A DNA stretch of 58,958 bases from JBCCFK01 sp965262315. GTDB lineage: Bacteria; Actinomycetota; Acidimicrobiia; Acidimicrobiales; UBA8592. Shown here one piece after another: positions 1 through 9,278 of this stretch. The notes beneath the pieces were generated by a model. That model did no database searches. It had not been told where the DNA came from and saw only the letters and a list, made by a program, of their open reading frames with translations. A program made the position numbers and the translations under genes. Every line of letters starts with the position of its first letter. The first letter of the stretch is position 1. The stretch spans positions 1 through 58,958 of the forward strand of contig CBDHFJ010000138.1 of the NCBI GenBank assembly GCA_965262315.1, written 5' to 3'.

Positions 1-1
1 G

Positions 2-97
2 ATCAGCTCGGTCATCGACCGTTTCGCCGACGAGTTCCAGGCCTACATCACCGACGATCGCCCGTCGATCCCCGTCGCCGTGGAGGCCGGCTCGTGA
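2..97 (+). CDS. nuoF: NADH-quinone oxidoreductase subunit F, C-terminal fragment
   Basis: Only the last 31 codons are in the window; the gene is cut by the left edge. The fragment ends in a Ser/Ile-rich helix (SSVIDRFADEFQAYI) followed by a short polar tail, which is how actinobacterial NuoF proteins end. The stop lies 58 bases before nuoG. NuoF is the FMN- and NADH-binding subunit of the complex I peripheral arm. The identity rests on this short tail and on the gene order nuoF-nuoG, so it is an inference from context more than from a domain. Confidence 0.75.
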   Translation: MSSVIDRFADEFQAYITDDRPSIPVAVEAGS

Positions 98-155
98 GTG
101 AGCGAAGCGAGCGTGGCCGCCCGGCCCGGTGCGCCAGCACCAGGAGGGCAGAATC

Positions 156-2630
156 ATGAGTGAGCACGTCGAATTCGTCATCAACGGCGAGACCGTCTCC
201 GCTCCCGCCGGCGAGAACCTCATCGAGGCCTGTGAGAAGGCCGGCACGTACATCCCGCGGTTCTGCCATCACAACCGGATGAACCCGGTTGGCATGTGCC
301 GCATGTGCATCGTCGAGGTCGACACCGGGCGGGGTCCGGCGCTGCAGCCGAGCTGCATGCTCACGGTCTCCGAGGGCATGGTCGTCGACACCGAATCCGA
401 CGTCACCAAGAAGGCCCAGGACGGGGTCCTCGAGTTCCTGCTGGTCAACCATCCTCTGGACTGCCCGGTGTGCGACAAGGGCGGCGAGTGCCCCCTCCAG
501 GACCAGACCATGGCCTACGGCCCCGGCGAGTCCCGGTTCGTCGAGGAGAAGCGGCACTACGAGAAGCCGATCCCGATCAACGACAACGTCTACCTCGACC
601 GCGAGCGCTGCATCCTCTGTGACCGCTGCACCCGTTTCGCCGACGAAGTCGTGGGCGACCCGCTGATCCACTTCATCGACCGGGGCAACCAGACCCAGGT
701 CAACACCTTCCCGGGCCAGCCCTTCGCCAGCTACTTCAGCGGCAACGTGGTGCAGATCTGCCCAGTGGGTGCGCTCACCGCCAAGCCGTACCGGTTCAAG
801 GCCCGCCCGTGGGACCTGGTGGAGGTCGACTCCACCTACCCGAACCCGATGGGGGACCGGATCAACATCCAGTCCTCGCGGGACCAGGTGCTGCGCTTCC
901 AGGGTGTCGACTCCGACGCCGTGAACTGGGGGTGGCTGTCGGACAAGGAGCGCTTCGCGTTCGAGGCCTTCCAGTCCGAGGCCCGGCTCACCGAGCCACT
1001 GATCCGCGGCGGCGGTCTCAACCAGGCCGACCCCGACGGTGACGAGCTCGTCGCCACGTCGTGGTCCAACGCGCTACGGACCGTGGTCGACGCCCTCGTG
1101 GACGTCGACCCGGCCAAGGTCGCCGTGATCGGCGGCGCCCGCCTCACCAACGAGGCGCAGTACGCCTGGACCAAGCTGGCCAAGGGTGTCGTCGGCACCG
1201 ACAACGTCGACGCCTGCCTGGGCGACGAGTTGCCGGCGCACGCCGTGCTCGGTCTGCCGCGGGCCACGATCGCCGACGCGTGCCGTCCGGGCGGGACCGT
1301 CGTCCTGCTGGGTCCCGATCCCAAAGAAGAGCTCGGCACCCTCTACATCCGGCTGCGTCACGCCGTCCGCGAGGACGGCGCGAAGCTGATCGAGCTCACG
1401 CCCGCCGCGACCGGTCTGGCCAACGTGGCATCGGTCGGGCTCCACGCCCGGCCCGGTGAGGTCGGCGCGGTCGCTCGTGCCCTCGTCGCCGGTGGCGCCA
1501 CCGGCGAGGTCGGCGGCGTGTCCGCCGACGACCTCAACGCGGCGCACGCGCTGCTCGACGGGCCGGTCACCGTGATCGCCGGTCGGGCCTCCCTGGCTGA
1601 GTCCGCGGCACCCACGTTGGAGGCGCTCGACGCGCTCGCCGGTCTGGGCGACGTCCGGTTCTTGCCTGCGGTGCGCCGCGGCAACACCATGGGTGCGCTG
1701 GACATGGGCATGGCCCCCGGGTTGCTGCCCGGCCGGACCACCCTGGACGCCGGGCGCAGCGCATTCGGCGATGCGTGGGATCAGGTGCCCGCGGCGCCGG
1801 GCATGGACACCGCCGGCATCCTGGCAGCCGCCGCTGCCGGCGACATCGAGGTGCTGTTCCTGCTGGGCGCCGACCCGGTGGCCGACGCGGTCGTCGATGT
1901 CGACGTCGCCGCTGCACTCGCCAACGTGAGCACGCTGGTTTCGGTCGACCTGTTCGCCAACGCCTCCAACACTGGCGCCCATGTGGTGCTGCCGGCGGTG
2001 GCCTTCACCGAGGTCGACGGCAGCCACACCAACATCGAGGGCCGGATCTCGCCGATTCGCCAGAAGGTCACGCCGCCCGGCACGGCCCGCGCCGACTGGA
2101 TCATCGCCGCCGAGTTGGCGCTGCGGTTGGGCTCGGACCTCGGCTTCGACGACCAAGCCGACGTCTGGGCCGAGCTGGCCCCCCTGTCGTCGGTCCACGG
2201 GGACGTGACCGCCGCGGCCATCGATGACGACGACGACGGCGTGTTGCTCACTGCCACGGGTCGTGTGTCGTTCCAGCCGCCAGCCGACCACACCGCGGTC
2301 GACCCGGTCGACGGCTACGCCCTGCGCCTCGCCACCGCCCGGCGCATGTACGACCAGGGCACGATCGTGCAGGCCAGCGGCCACCTGGCCGGCCTCGCCG
2401 CACCCGCCCAACTCCGGGTCAACCACTACGACTTCGACCGGCTGGGCGTGGCCGACGGCAACGCGGTCCGGGCGACCTCGTCGGCCGGTTCCATCGAAGT
2501 GGCCGTCACCGCCGACGATGGCGTCCCGCGAGGCGTCGCCGTGCTTGACTACAACCGTGCTGGAGCGGACGCCCGAGCCCTCTTCGACCTCGACGCCGTG
2601 AGCATCGACGTGCGCCTGGAGACGGTCTGA
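156..2630 (+). CDS. nuoG: NADH-quinone oxidoreductase subunit G (cluster 1)
   Basis: Large iron-sulfur subunit of the complex I peripheral arm (824 aa), passing electrons from NuoF towards NuoI and NuoB. The N-terminal [2Fe-2S] ligands are visible as C37, C48, C51 and C67. The His-Cys3 [4Fe-4S] site is H99, C103, C106 and C112. A further set begins at C152/C155/C158 and ends in the ICPVGALT element near residue 200. A degenerate molybdopterin-oxidoreductase fold fills the rest. The ATG at 156 is preferred because GGAGGG stands 7-12 bases upstream; an in-frame GTG at 129 lacks this. The stop overlaps the nuoH start by one base, so the genes are translationally coupled. Confidence 0.95.
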   Translation: MSEHVEFVINGETVSAPAGENLIEACEKAGTYIPRFCHHNRMNPVGMCRMCIVEVDTGRGPALQPSCMLTVSEGMVVDTESDVTKKAQDGVLEFLLVNHPLDCPVCDKGGECPLQDQTMAYGPGESRFVEEKRHYEKPIPINDNVYLDRERCILCDRCTRFADEVVGDPLIHFIDRGNQTQVNTFPGQPFASYFSGNVVQICPVGALTAKPYRFKARPWDLVEVDSTYPNPMGDRINIQSSRDQVLRFQGVDSDAVNWGWLSDKERFAFEAFQSEARLTEPLIRGGGLNQADPDGDELVATSWSNALRTVVDALVDVDPAKVAVIGGARLTNEAQYAWTKLAKGVVGTDNVDACLGDELPAHAVLGLPRATIADACRPGGTVVLLGPDPKEELGTLYIRLRHAVREDGAKLIELTPAATGLANVASVGLHARPGEVGAVARALVAGGATGEVGGVSADDLNAAHALLDGPVTVIAGRASLAESAAPTLEALDALAGLGDVRFLPAVRRGNTMGALDMGMAPGLLPGRTTLDAGRSAFGDAWDQVPAAPGMDTAGILAAAAAGDIEVLFLLGADPVADAVVDVDVAAALANVSTLVSVDLFANASNTGAHVVLPAVAFTEVDGSHTNIEGRISPIRQKVTPPGTARADWIIAAELALRLGSDLGFDDQADVWAELAPLSSVHGDVTAAAIDDDDDGVLLTATGRVSFQPPADHTAVDPVDGYALRLATARRMYDQGTIVQASGHLAGLAAPAQLRVNHYDFDRLGVADGNAVRATSSAGSIEVAVTADDGVPRGVAVLDYNRAGADARALFDLDAVSIDVRLETV

Positions 2631-3856
2631 TGGTGTACTCCGGGCTCGATCCGCTGTTCCTGAGTGATGCGTCCAACTGGGACATCCTCTGGATCATGGT
2701 GATCAAGGTGGGCGTGGCGTTCGCTGCGCTCATGGTCGCCGTGATGCTGATGATCTGGTGGGAGCGCAAGTTCATCTCCGATCTCCAGAACCGCATCGGG
2801 CCCAACCGGACCGGTCCGTTCGGTCTGCTCCAGACGCTGGCCGACGGCATCAAGCTCTTCTTCAAGGAAGACCTCATCCCCGACGAGTCGGACCGCTTCG
2901 TGTTCAAGCTGGCGCCGTTCCTCTCGCTGGTGCCGGCGTTCCTGGTGTTCTCGGTCGTCCCCGTGGCCGGTGACTTCAGCAGCGACGGCGACGGCACGGT
3001 CACCTGGTTCGGCAACGAGACCTTCGTCCAGCTCGCCGACCCGCACATGGGTGTGCTGTTCGTGCTGGCCATGTCGTCGGTCGCGGTCTACGGCATCATG
3101 CTCGCCGGCTGGTCGTCGGGCTCGAAGTACCCGCTGCTGGGCTCGGTTCGCGCCTCGGCGCAGATGGTCAGCTACGAGGCCGCGCTCGGTCTGGCGTTGG
3201 TGGCGGTGCTGCTCAAGACCGGCAGCCTCTCGACCCACGACATCGCGTTGTCGCAGGCCGACAGCATCCGCGACTGGGGGCTGATCACCACCGCGTTCGT
3301 GCCGTTCATCATCTTCTTCATCGCCAGCACGGCCGAGCTCAACCGCCCGCCGTTCGACCTGGTCGAGGCGGAGCAGGAGATCGTCGGCGGCTTCCACACC
3401 GAGTACAGCTCGATCCGTTTCGCCCTGTTCTTCCTGGCCGAGTTCATGAACGTGATCACCATGTCGGCGATCATGATCACCCTGTTCTTCGGTGGCCCCG
3501 CCGGCCCCGACCTGGGCATCCTGCCGGCGGCGTTGTGGGGCTTCGTCTGGTTCTTCCTGAAGCTGTTCGTGTTCGTCTCGGTCTTCATCTTGTTGCGCGG
3601 CACCCTTCCCCGCCTGCGCTACGACCAGCTCATGGACCTCGGCTGGAAGTTGCTGATCCCGCTGGCGCTCGGCTGGGTCATGACCCTGGCCCTGGTCGAC
3701 GTGTTCGGCGACCGCGGCCAGGACGGATTCGCCTGGCGACTGGCATTGTTCGGCATCGCGTTCGCAGCCATGGCAGTCTTCGGCGCCCTGTTGATGAAGG
3801 CGATGAAGAACGGTGCCGAGCACCGTGAGCGGGAAGGCGAGGAGGTGTACGGCTGA
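2630..3856 (+). CDS. nuoH: NADH-quinone oxidoreductase subunit H (cluster 1)
   Basis: Membrane subunit (408 aa) at the junction of the two complex I arms; it forms much of the quinone-binding channel. Canonical signatures are present: the WWERKF element in TM1, the RIGPNRTGPFG loop, GWSSGSKYPLLG, and NRPPFDLVEAEQE before TM6. It is longer than typical bacterial NuoH (about 330 aa) because of a polar insert near residue 115 and a charged C-terminal tail. It overlaps nuoG and nuoI by one base each. Compare the second NuoH at 15983, which has lost several of these signatures. Confidence 0.96.
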   Translation: MVYSGLDPLFLSDASNWDILWIMVIKVGVAFAALMVAVMLMIWWERKFISDLQNRIGPNRTGPFGLLQTLADGIKLFFKEDLIPDESDRFVFKLAPFLSLVPAFLVFSVVPVAGDFSSDGDGTVTWFGNETFVQLADPHMGVLFVLAMSSVAVYGIMLAGWSSGSKYPLLGSVRASAQMVSYEAALGLALVAVLLKTGSLSTHDIALSQADSIRDWGLITTAFVPFIIFFIASTAELNRPPFDLVEAEQEIVGGFHTEYSSIRFALFFLAEFMNVITMSAIMITLFFGGPAGPDLGILPAALWGFVWFFLKLFVFVSVFILLRGTLPRLRYDQLMDLGWKLLIPLALGWVMTLALVDVFGDRGQDGFAWRLALFGIAFAAMAVFGALLMKAMKNGAEHREREGEEVYG

Positions 3857-4563
3857 TGGCCTGGGGTGATGCGTTCAAGGGCTTCGGGGTCACGCTCTCG
3901 AAGCTGAACAAGGCCAGCGGTACCGGCAAGATCGTCACGACCGACTACAACGCCGGCAAGGGCAAGAAGAACGACGAGAAGCGCCCCAAGGCGTTGCGCG
4001 TCCACGGTCGCCACGTCCTCAATCGCTACGAGGACGGGATGGAGAAGTGCATCGGCTGCGAGCTCTGCGCCGGTGTCTGTCCCGCCAACTGCATCTACGT
4101 GCGGGGCGCCGACAACGACCCCGAGGATCCCACCTCGCCCGGCGAGCGGTTCGGTTTCATCTACGAGATCAACTACCTGCGCTGCATCCACTGCGACCTG
4201 TGTGTCGAGGCCTGCCCCACGCAGGCGATCACCGAGTCCAAGATGTTCGAGTTCTCCTTCACCTCGCGCGAGCAGGCGATCTACACCAAGGACGAGTTGG
4301 TCGTCGGTGACGACGGCAAGCCCAAGCAGCTGCCGTGGGAAGACTGGCGCGACGGCGAGGACCTGAACACCTCGGCCTGGATGCGCGCCACCTCACCGTC
4401 GGGTGACGCCACCTACGAGGGCAAGGTCGGCTGGAGCGGCGAGCTCGGGTACGGCATTCGGGCCCCCGAGCTCGGCCAGACCGCAGACGACCTCGCCGAC
4501 GGACCCGCGCCCGACGCCCCCGCCGCCGACGACCCTGCCGACGATCACGGGGGCCGTCACTGA
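3856..4563 (+). CDS. nuoI: NADH-quinone oxidoreductase subunit I (cluster 1)
   Basis: Ferredoxin-like subunit (235 aa) with two [4Fe-4S] clusters that link NuoG to NuoB. The first cluster motif is CIGCELCAGVCP with the downstream ANCIYV; the second is CIHCDLCVEACP. The usual core is about 160-180 aa. Here about 60 extra C-terminal residues form an Asp/Ala/Pro-rich acidic tail with no recognisable fold. One-base overlaps with nuoH and nuoJ place it inside the coupled operon. Confidence 0.95.
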   Translation: MAWGDAFKGFGVTLSKLNKASGTGKIVTTDYNAGKGKKNDEKRPKALRVHGRHVLNRYEDGMEKCIGCELCAGVCPANCIYVRGADNDPEDPTSPGERFGFIYEINYLRCIHCDLCVEACPTQAITESKMFEFSFTSREQAIYTKDELVVGDDGKPKQLPWEDWRDGEDLNTSAWMRATSPSGDATYEGKVGWSGELGYGIRAPELGQTADDLADGPAPDAPAADDPADDHGGRH

Positions 4564-5345
4564 TGGAGGCCGTCGTCTTCTTCATCTCGGCCGCCATCAT
4601 CCTGGCCGGTGGCGTCGGGGTGATCGTGGTCCGCAATCCCGTGCACGCAGCACTGTCGCTGGTGATGACCCTGTTCGGCGTCGCGGTCCTGTTCATCAAC
4701 CTGGAGGCCTACTTCCTCGCGGTGGTGCAGGTCATCGTCTATGCCGGCGCGATCGTGGTGCTCTTCCTGTTCGTGATCATGCTGGTCGGCGTCGACAAGG
4801 CCGAGGACGTCCGCACGGAGCCGTTGATCGGCCAACGAGAGGTCGCGGTGTTGGCCGGCATCGGCCTGGTCGCGCTCGCGGTCGTCATCGGCTTCGCGGC
4901 CGGCGGCGAGATCACGGGTGAGGGCGACCCCGGCCTCGAGATCGCCCGGGCGTTCGAGGACACCACCGACATCGACGGCGACGGCATCACCGACGAGACC
5001 ATCCCGCCGTCCCAGGAGCTCGTGGCTCCCGACGGCACGGTCATTCGCGAGGACAGCGGCAACACCAAACAGCTCGGCCGGGCGCTGTTCACCGACTACG
5101 TCTTCGCCTTCGAGATCACTGCGCTGTTGTTGACGATCGCCGTCGTGGGTGCAGTGGTCCTGGCCCGCCGCCCCAAGGGCGAGCTGGCCCCGATCCCCGA
5201 CGTCGAGCCGGCCTGGCCCATGCGGCCGGAACCCGAGCCCGACACCGAGGTCACCACCGACGTGGAGGACGCCGACCTCGAGGTCGACGAGGCGTCCGAC
5301 GACGCGGACGACGACGAACCGGAGCCCGAGGAGGCGAGCGCATGA
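4563..5345 (+). CDS. nuoJ: NADH-quinone oxidoreductase subunit J (cluster 1)
   Basis: Membrane subunit (260 aa) next to NuoK, part of the proton-translocation path. The first three TM segments and the VQVIVYAGAIVVLFLFVIML stretch (about residues 57-76) are characteristic of NuoJ. A hydrophilic loop of about 55 residues precedes the last TM near residue 180. A strongly acidic tail of about 50 residues (Asp/Glu-rich) follows, making it longer than its cluster-2 counterpart (163 aa). It ends in ATGA shared with the nuoK start. Confidence 0.94.
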   Translation: MEAVVFFISAAIILAGGVGVIVVRNPVHAALSLVMTLFGVAVLFINLEAYFLAVVQVIVYAGAIVVLFLFVIMLVGVDKAEDVRTEPLIGQREVAVLAGIGLVALAVVIGFAAGGEITGEGDPGLEIARAFEDTTDIDGDGITDETIPPSQELVAPDGTVIREDSGNTKQLGRALFTDYVFAFEITALLLTIAVVGAVVLARRPKGELAPIPDVEPAWPMRPEPEPDTEVTTDVEDADLEVDEASDDADDDEPEPEEASA

Positions 5346-5659
5346 TCCTCGCGCTCCAGGTCACCGCCGGGTACTACCTCGCCCTGTCGGCGGCGTTGTT
5401 CTGCCTCGGTGCCGTCGGCCTGCTGGTCCGGCGCAACCCGCTGATCATGTTCATGTGCGTCGAACTGATGCTCAACGCCGTCAACATCTCGTTCGTCGCC
5501 TTCGGTGATCACCTCGGCGACCTGCGCGGTCAGCTGTCGGTGTTCTTCGTGCTGGTCGTCGCCGCCGCGGAGGTCGTGATCGGCCTCGCGCTCGTGGTGG
5601 CCATCATGCGCCGCCGCCCCGAGGCCACCGCCGACGACATCTCGGTGCTGAGGGGGTAG
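5342..5659 (+). CDS. nuoK: NADH-quinone oxidoreductase subunit K (cluster 1)
   Basis: Small three-TM proton-channel subunit (105 aa). It has the NuoK signature in TM2 with the conserved glutamate (MCVELMLNAVNI) and the second glutamate in TM3 (AAAEVVIGLALV). Length and topology are normal. Its ATG overlaps the nuoJ stop by four bases (ATGA), and nuoL follows after eight bases. Confidence 0.96.
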   Translation: MILALQVTAGYYLALSAALFCLGAVGLLVRRNPLIMFMCVELMLNAVNISFVAFGDHLGDLRGQLSVFFVLVVAAAEVVIGLALVVAIMRRRPEATADDISVLRG

Positions 5660-5667
5660 CGGAACCA

Positions 5668-7626
5668 ATGGAAGACATCCTGTTCCTGATCCCTGCCTTC
5701 CCGCTGCTCGGATTCGTGGTGTTGATGCTCGGCGGCCGTCGCCTCGGTGAGCCGATGGCCGGATGGCTCGCCACCGGCATGGTCGGCGCTTCCTTCGTCA
5801 CCACCGCCATCGTGTTCTTCGCCATGACCGGCCTCGAACACGAGGAGCGGGCCTACGAGCAGACGCTGTTCGAATGGGTGCCGTCCGGCGAGCTCAGCGT
5901 CAGCATCGGGTTCCTGGCCGACCCGCTCTCGGTCGCCATGGCCCTGTTCGTCACCGGTATCGGTGCCCTGATCCACCTGTACGCCATCGGCTACATGCAC
6001 GGCGACGAGAACTTCTCGAAGTTCTTCGTCTACCTCAACATGTTCGTCTTCTCGATGCTCATGCTCGTGATGGGCGACAACCTGCTCCTCACCTTCCTCG
6101 GCTGGGAGGGTGTGGGCGCCTGTTCGTACTTCCTGATCTCCTTCTGGTTCACCGACGAGGCCAACGCCACCGCCGGCAAGAAGGCGTTCGTCACCAACCG
6201 CGTCGGTGACTTCGGGTTCATGCTCGCCATGTTCCTGTTGTTCTTCACCGTGGGCTCGCTCGAGTACTCCGACATCTTCCTGTCGGTGATCGGCGACGGC
6301 ATGGCCGAGAGCACTGCCACCGCCATCGTGTTGCTCCTGCTGGTCGGCGCCGCCGGCAAGTCGGCGCAGTTCCCGCTCTATCTGTGGCTGCCCGACGCCA
6401 TGGCCGGGCCCACGCCGGTCTCCGCGCTGATCCACGCGGCCACCATGGTCACCTCGGGCGTCTACCTGCTCACCCGCATGAACCCGGTGATCGCCGAGGC
6501 CGCCGACTGGGCGCCCAGCTTCATCGCCTGGGTCGGCCTGTTCACTGCCCTGTTCGCGGCCACCATCGCGGTGGCCCAGAACGACATCAAGAAGGTGTTG
6601 GCGTACTCCACGGTGAGCCAGCTCGGCTTCATGTTCGTGGCGTTGGGCTCGGGGCTCTACGTGGCCGCCATCTTCCACATGATCACCCACGCCTTCTTCA
6701 AGGCGCTGCTGTTCCTCGGTGCCGGCTCGGTCATCCACGGGATGGACGACGAACAGGACATGCGCCGATACGGGGCGCTGATGAAGGCCATGCCCATCAC
6801 CGCGGGCACCTTCATCATCGGGTGGCTGGCCATCTCGGGCGTGCCGCCGTTCTCCGGCTTCTGGTCCAAGGACGAGGTCCTGTTGGCGGCCTACAACGAG
6901 AACATCGTGCTGTGGGTGCTGTTGTTGATCGCCGCGGTGATGACGGCGTTCTACATGTCCCGCCTGGTCTTCATGACCTTCTTCGGCGAGGCCCGCTGGG
7001 ACGCTCAGCTCGACGAGGCCCCGGCCGTCGACGCAGACGAGGCCGAGGCGTCGGACGGCGACGAGGCGCACGAACACCATGGCGTCCACCCGCACGAGTC
7101 GCCGTGGACGATGTGGCTGCCGCTGGTCGCGTTGTCGGGGCTCGCGATCGTGGCCGGCATCCTCAACCTGCCCTTCAGCAAGGACCTCAAGTTCCTGGAG
7201 CACTGGCTGGAGCCCGTCCTGTTCGGCAACGAGGTCCACGTCAAGGCGTCCGGTGGCACCAAGTGGATCCTCGCGATCTTCGCCATCATCGGTGGCGCGG
7301 TCGGTATCGCCGCCGCCTACGCGGTGTACATGCAGAAGCGAATCGATGCGAAGCGCATCGAGCTCCCGATCCTGGCGGACGGCTGGCGGTATGACCGGTC
7401 GGTGACCGACTTCATGGGTGGCCCGGGCCGACGCTTCTTCGACCTCGTGGCCTGGTTCGACCGCACGATCATCGACGGCGCGGTGAACGGCGCCTCGCGG
7501 ATGACGGCGTTGGTCGGTACCCGGATGCGCACGATCCAGACCGGCCTGGTCCGCACCTACGCGTTGGCGGTGGTGTTGGGGACCGTGGCCCTGGTCGTCT
7601 ACTTCCTGGCGAGGACGACGTTCTGA
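5668..7626 (+). CDS. nuoL: NADH-quinone oxidoreductase subunit L (cluster 1)
   Basis: Antiporter-like proton-pumping subunit (652 aa), at the distal end of the membrane arm. It shows the Proton_antipo signatures: GWEGVGACSYFLI near residue 145, LPDAMAGPTPVSALIHAAT near 240, and KKVLAYSTVSQLGFM near 310. The C-terminal lateral-helix region is present. A loop near residues 450-475 is rich in Asp, Glu and His (for example DEAHEHHGVHPHES). The stop overlaps the nuoM start by one base. Confidence 0.96.
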   Translation: MEDILFLIPAFPLLGFVVLMLGGRRLGEPMAGWLATGMVGASFVTTAIVFFAMTGLEHEERAYEQTLFEWVPSGELSVSIGFLADPLSVAMALFVTGIGALIHLYAIGYMHGDENFSKFFVYLNMFVFSMLMLVMGDNLLLTFLGWEGVGACSYFLISFWFTDEANATAGKKAFVTNRVGDFGFMLAMFLLFFTVGSLEYSDIFLSVIGDGMAESTATAIVLLLLVGAAGKSAQFPLYLWLPDAMAGPTPVSALIHAATMVTSGVYLLTRMNPVIAEAADWAPSFIAWVGLFTALFAATIAVAQNDIKKVLAYSTVSQLGFMFVALGSGLYVAAIFHMITHAFFKALLFLGAGSVIHGMDDEQDMRRYGALMKAMPITAGTFIIGWLAISGVPPFSGFWSKDEVLLAAYNENIVLWVLLLIAAVMTAFYMSRLVFMTFFGEARWDAQLDEAPAVDADEAEASDGDEAHEHHGVHPHESPWTMWLPLVALSGLAIVAGILNLPFSKDLKFLEHWLEPVLFGNEVHVKASGGTKWILAIFAIIGGAVGIAAAYAVYMQKRIDAKRIELPILADGWRYDRSVTDFMGGPGRRFFDLVAWFDRTIIDGAVNGASRMTALVGTRMRTIQTGLVRTYALAVVLGTVALVVYFLARTTF

Positions 7627-9278
7627 TGACTCCGATGCTCGCCGCCGACGTGGCTTTCCCGGCCATCCCCGCCCTCGTCCTCGTTCCCGCGGTTGGCGCG
7701 CTGCTCGTCGCGCTCATCCCGAACGACCGCAAGGGACTCCACCAGCTCGTCGCCACCCTGTTCGCCGGCGCCGCCGGCGCCATCTCGGTGTGGATGATGG
7801 CCACCTTCGACAAGGACATCGCGGGGACGGGCCTGGACGGCTACCAGTTCGTCAGCCAGCAGGACTGGATCGAAGATCTCGGCATCCAGTGGTTGGGTGG
7901 TGTCGACGGGATCTCGCTGTTCCTGATCGTGCTGACGGGCTTGCTGTTCCCGCTGGCGATGCTGGCCATCGACCCGGGCCACGACCACAAGCCGTACTTC
8001 GCCTGGCTGCTCATCCTCCAGGCCGGCTGCATGGGCGTCTTCGTGGCGCTCGATCTCTTCATGTTCTTCGTGTTCTTCGAGATCGTGCTCGTGCCGATGT
8101 ACTTCCTGATCGGCAAGTGGGGCCACGGCAACGCCAAGTACGCGGCCACCAAGTTCTTCCTGTACACGATGTTGGGCTCGGCGCTGATGCTGGTGAGCAT
8201 CCTGGCGCTGGTGTCGCTCCAGGCTCGTGAGACGGGTGGCGCGGTCACCTTCGAGCTGATCGAGATCGCGGAGAACCTCGCGATCAGCGAGACCACCGCC
8301 CGCTGGCTCTTCCTCGGCTTCGCCCTGGCGTTCGCGGTCAAGGTCCCGCTGTTCCCGGTCCACACCTGGCTGCCCGACGCCCACACCGAAGCGCCCACGG
8401 CGGGTTCGGTCATCCTGGCGGGTGTCATGTTGAAGCTGGGTACCTACGGCTTCATCCGCTTCGGCGTGTACCTCTTCCCCGAGGCGTCACACTTCTTCGC
8501 CCCGGTGCTCATCACCCTCGGTGTGATCGGCATCATCTACGGCGCCATCGCGGCCACGATGCAGAAGGACCTGAAACGCCTGGTCGCGTACTCGTCGGTG
8601 GCCCACCTGGGGTTCATCATCCTGGGTACGTTCTCGCTCAACACCCAGGGCCTCCAGGGTGGCCTGGCCCAGATGATCAACCACGGCATCTCCACGGGCG
8701 CGTTGTTCCTGATGGTCGGCTGGCTCTACGAGCGCCGCCACACCCGCGAGATCGCGGCCCTCGGCGGCATCCAGAAGGCCGCGCCGGTGTTCGCCGCGGT
8801 CTTCACTCTGGTGATGCTGTCGTCGATCGGTCTGCCGGGTCTCAACGGCTTCGTGGGCGAGTTCCTCGTTCTGCTGGGCGCCTTCGCCGCGCACCGCTGG
8901 TGGGCCGTGGTGGCCACCGCCGGCGTGATCCTCGCTGCGCTGTATCTGCTCTGGGCCTACCAGCGGGTCTTCCACGGCCCGGCCGAGGGCGACAACGCCG
9001 ACATGAAGGACCTCACGCCGTGGGAGGGCCTGATGATCCTGCCGCTCGTCGTCGGCATCGTCTTCCTGGGTGTGTATCCGAAGCCGATGCTCGAGCGCAT
9101 GGAGCCGGCCATCGATGCCCTGGTGGTCCACGTCGAGGAGCAACTCGACGGTGAGTTCAGCGAGCCCACGCCCACCGTCGGTCGCGACGGCACCTTCGCC
9201 GAGCTTCTCGAGGAGACCCATCACAGCGAGGGTGGGCACGGTGACGATCACGGTGAGGATCACGGGGAGGGCGAGTGA
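7626..9278 (+). CDS. nuoM: NADH-quinone oxidoreductase subunit M (cluster 1)
   Basis: Antiporter-like proton-pumping subunit (550 aa). The TM5 glutamate motif FFEIVLVPMYFLIGKWG is present near residue 150. It is followed by HTWLPDAHTEAPTAGSVILA near 245 and KRLVAYSSVAHLGFI near 310. The C-terminus ends in a His/Asp/Glu-rich tail (THHSEGGHGDDHGEDHGEGE) that is absent from the cluster-2 NuoM. The stop overlaps the nuoN ATG by one base. Confidence 0.96.
   Translation: MTPMLAADVAFPAIPALVLVPAVGALLVALIPNDRKGLHQLVATLFAGAAGAISVWMMATFDKDIAGTGLDGYQFVSQQDWIEDLGIQWLGGVDGISLFLIVLTGLLFPLAMLAIDPGHDHKPYFAWLLILQAGCMGVFVALDLFMFFVFFEIVLVPMYFLIGKWGHGNAKYAATKFFLYTMLGSALMLVSILALVSLQARETGGAVTFELIEIAENLAISETTARWLFLGFALAFAVKVPLFPVHTWLPDAHTEAPTAGSVILAGVMLKLGTYGFIRFGVYLFPEASHFFAPVLITLGVIGIIYGAIAATMQKDLKRLVAYSSVAHLGFIILGTFSLNTQGLQGGLAQMINHGISTGALFLMVGWLYERRHTREIAALGGIQKAAPVFAAVFTLVMLSSIGLPGLNGFVGEFLVLLGAFAAHRWWAVVATAGVILAALYLLWAYQRVFHGPAEGDNADMKDLTPWEGLMILPLVVGIVFLGVYPKPMLERMEPAIDALVVHVEEQLDGEFSEPTPTVGRDGTFAELLEETHHSEGGHGDDHGEDHGEGE

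Noticed and set aside
98..155. GTGAGCGAAGCGAGC-type sequence between nuoF and nuoG as a repeat element
   Set aside because: Only one copy was noticed in the window, so nothing supports a repeat family here.
5530..7239. Minus-strand frame of 569 codons opposite nuoL
   Set aside because: His/Gln/Glu/Asp-rich antisense shadow with no recognisable domain; the sense strand is clearly nuoL.
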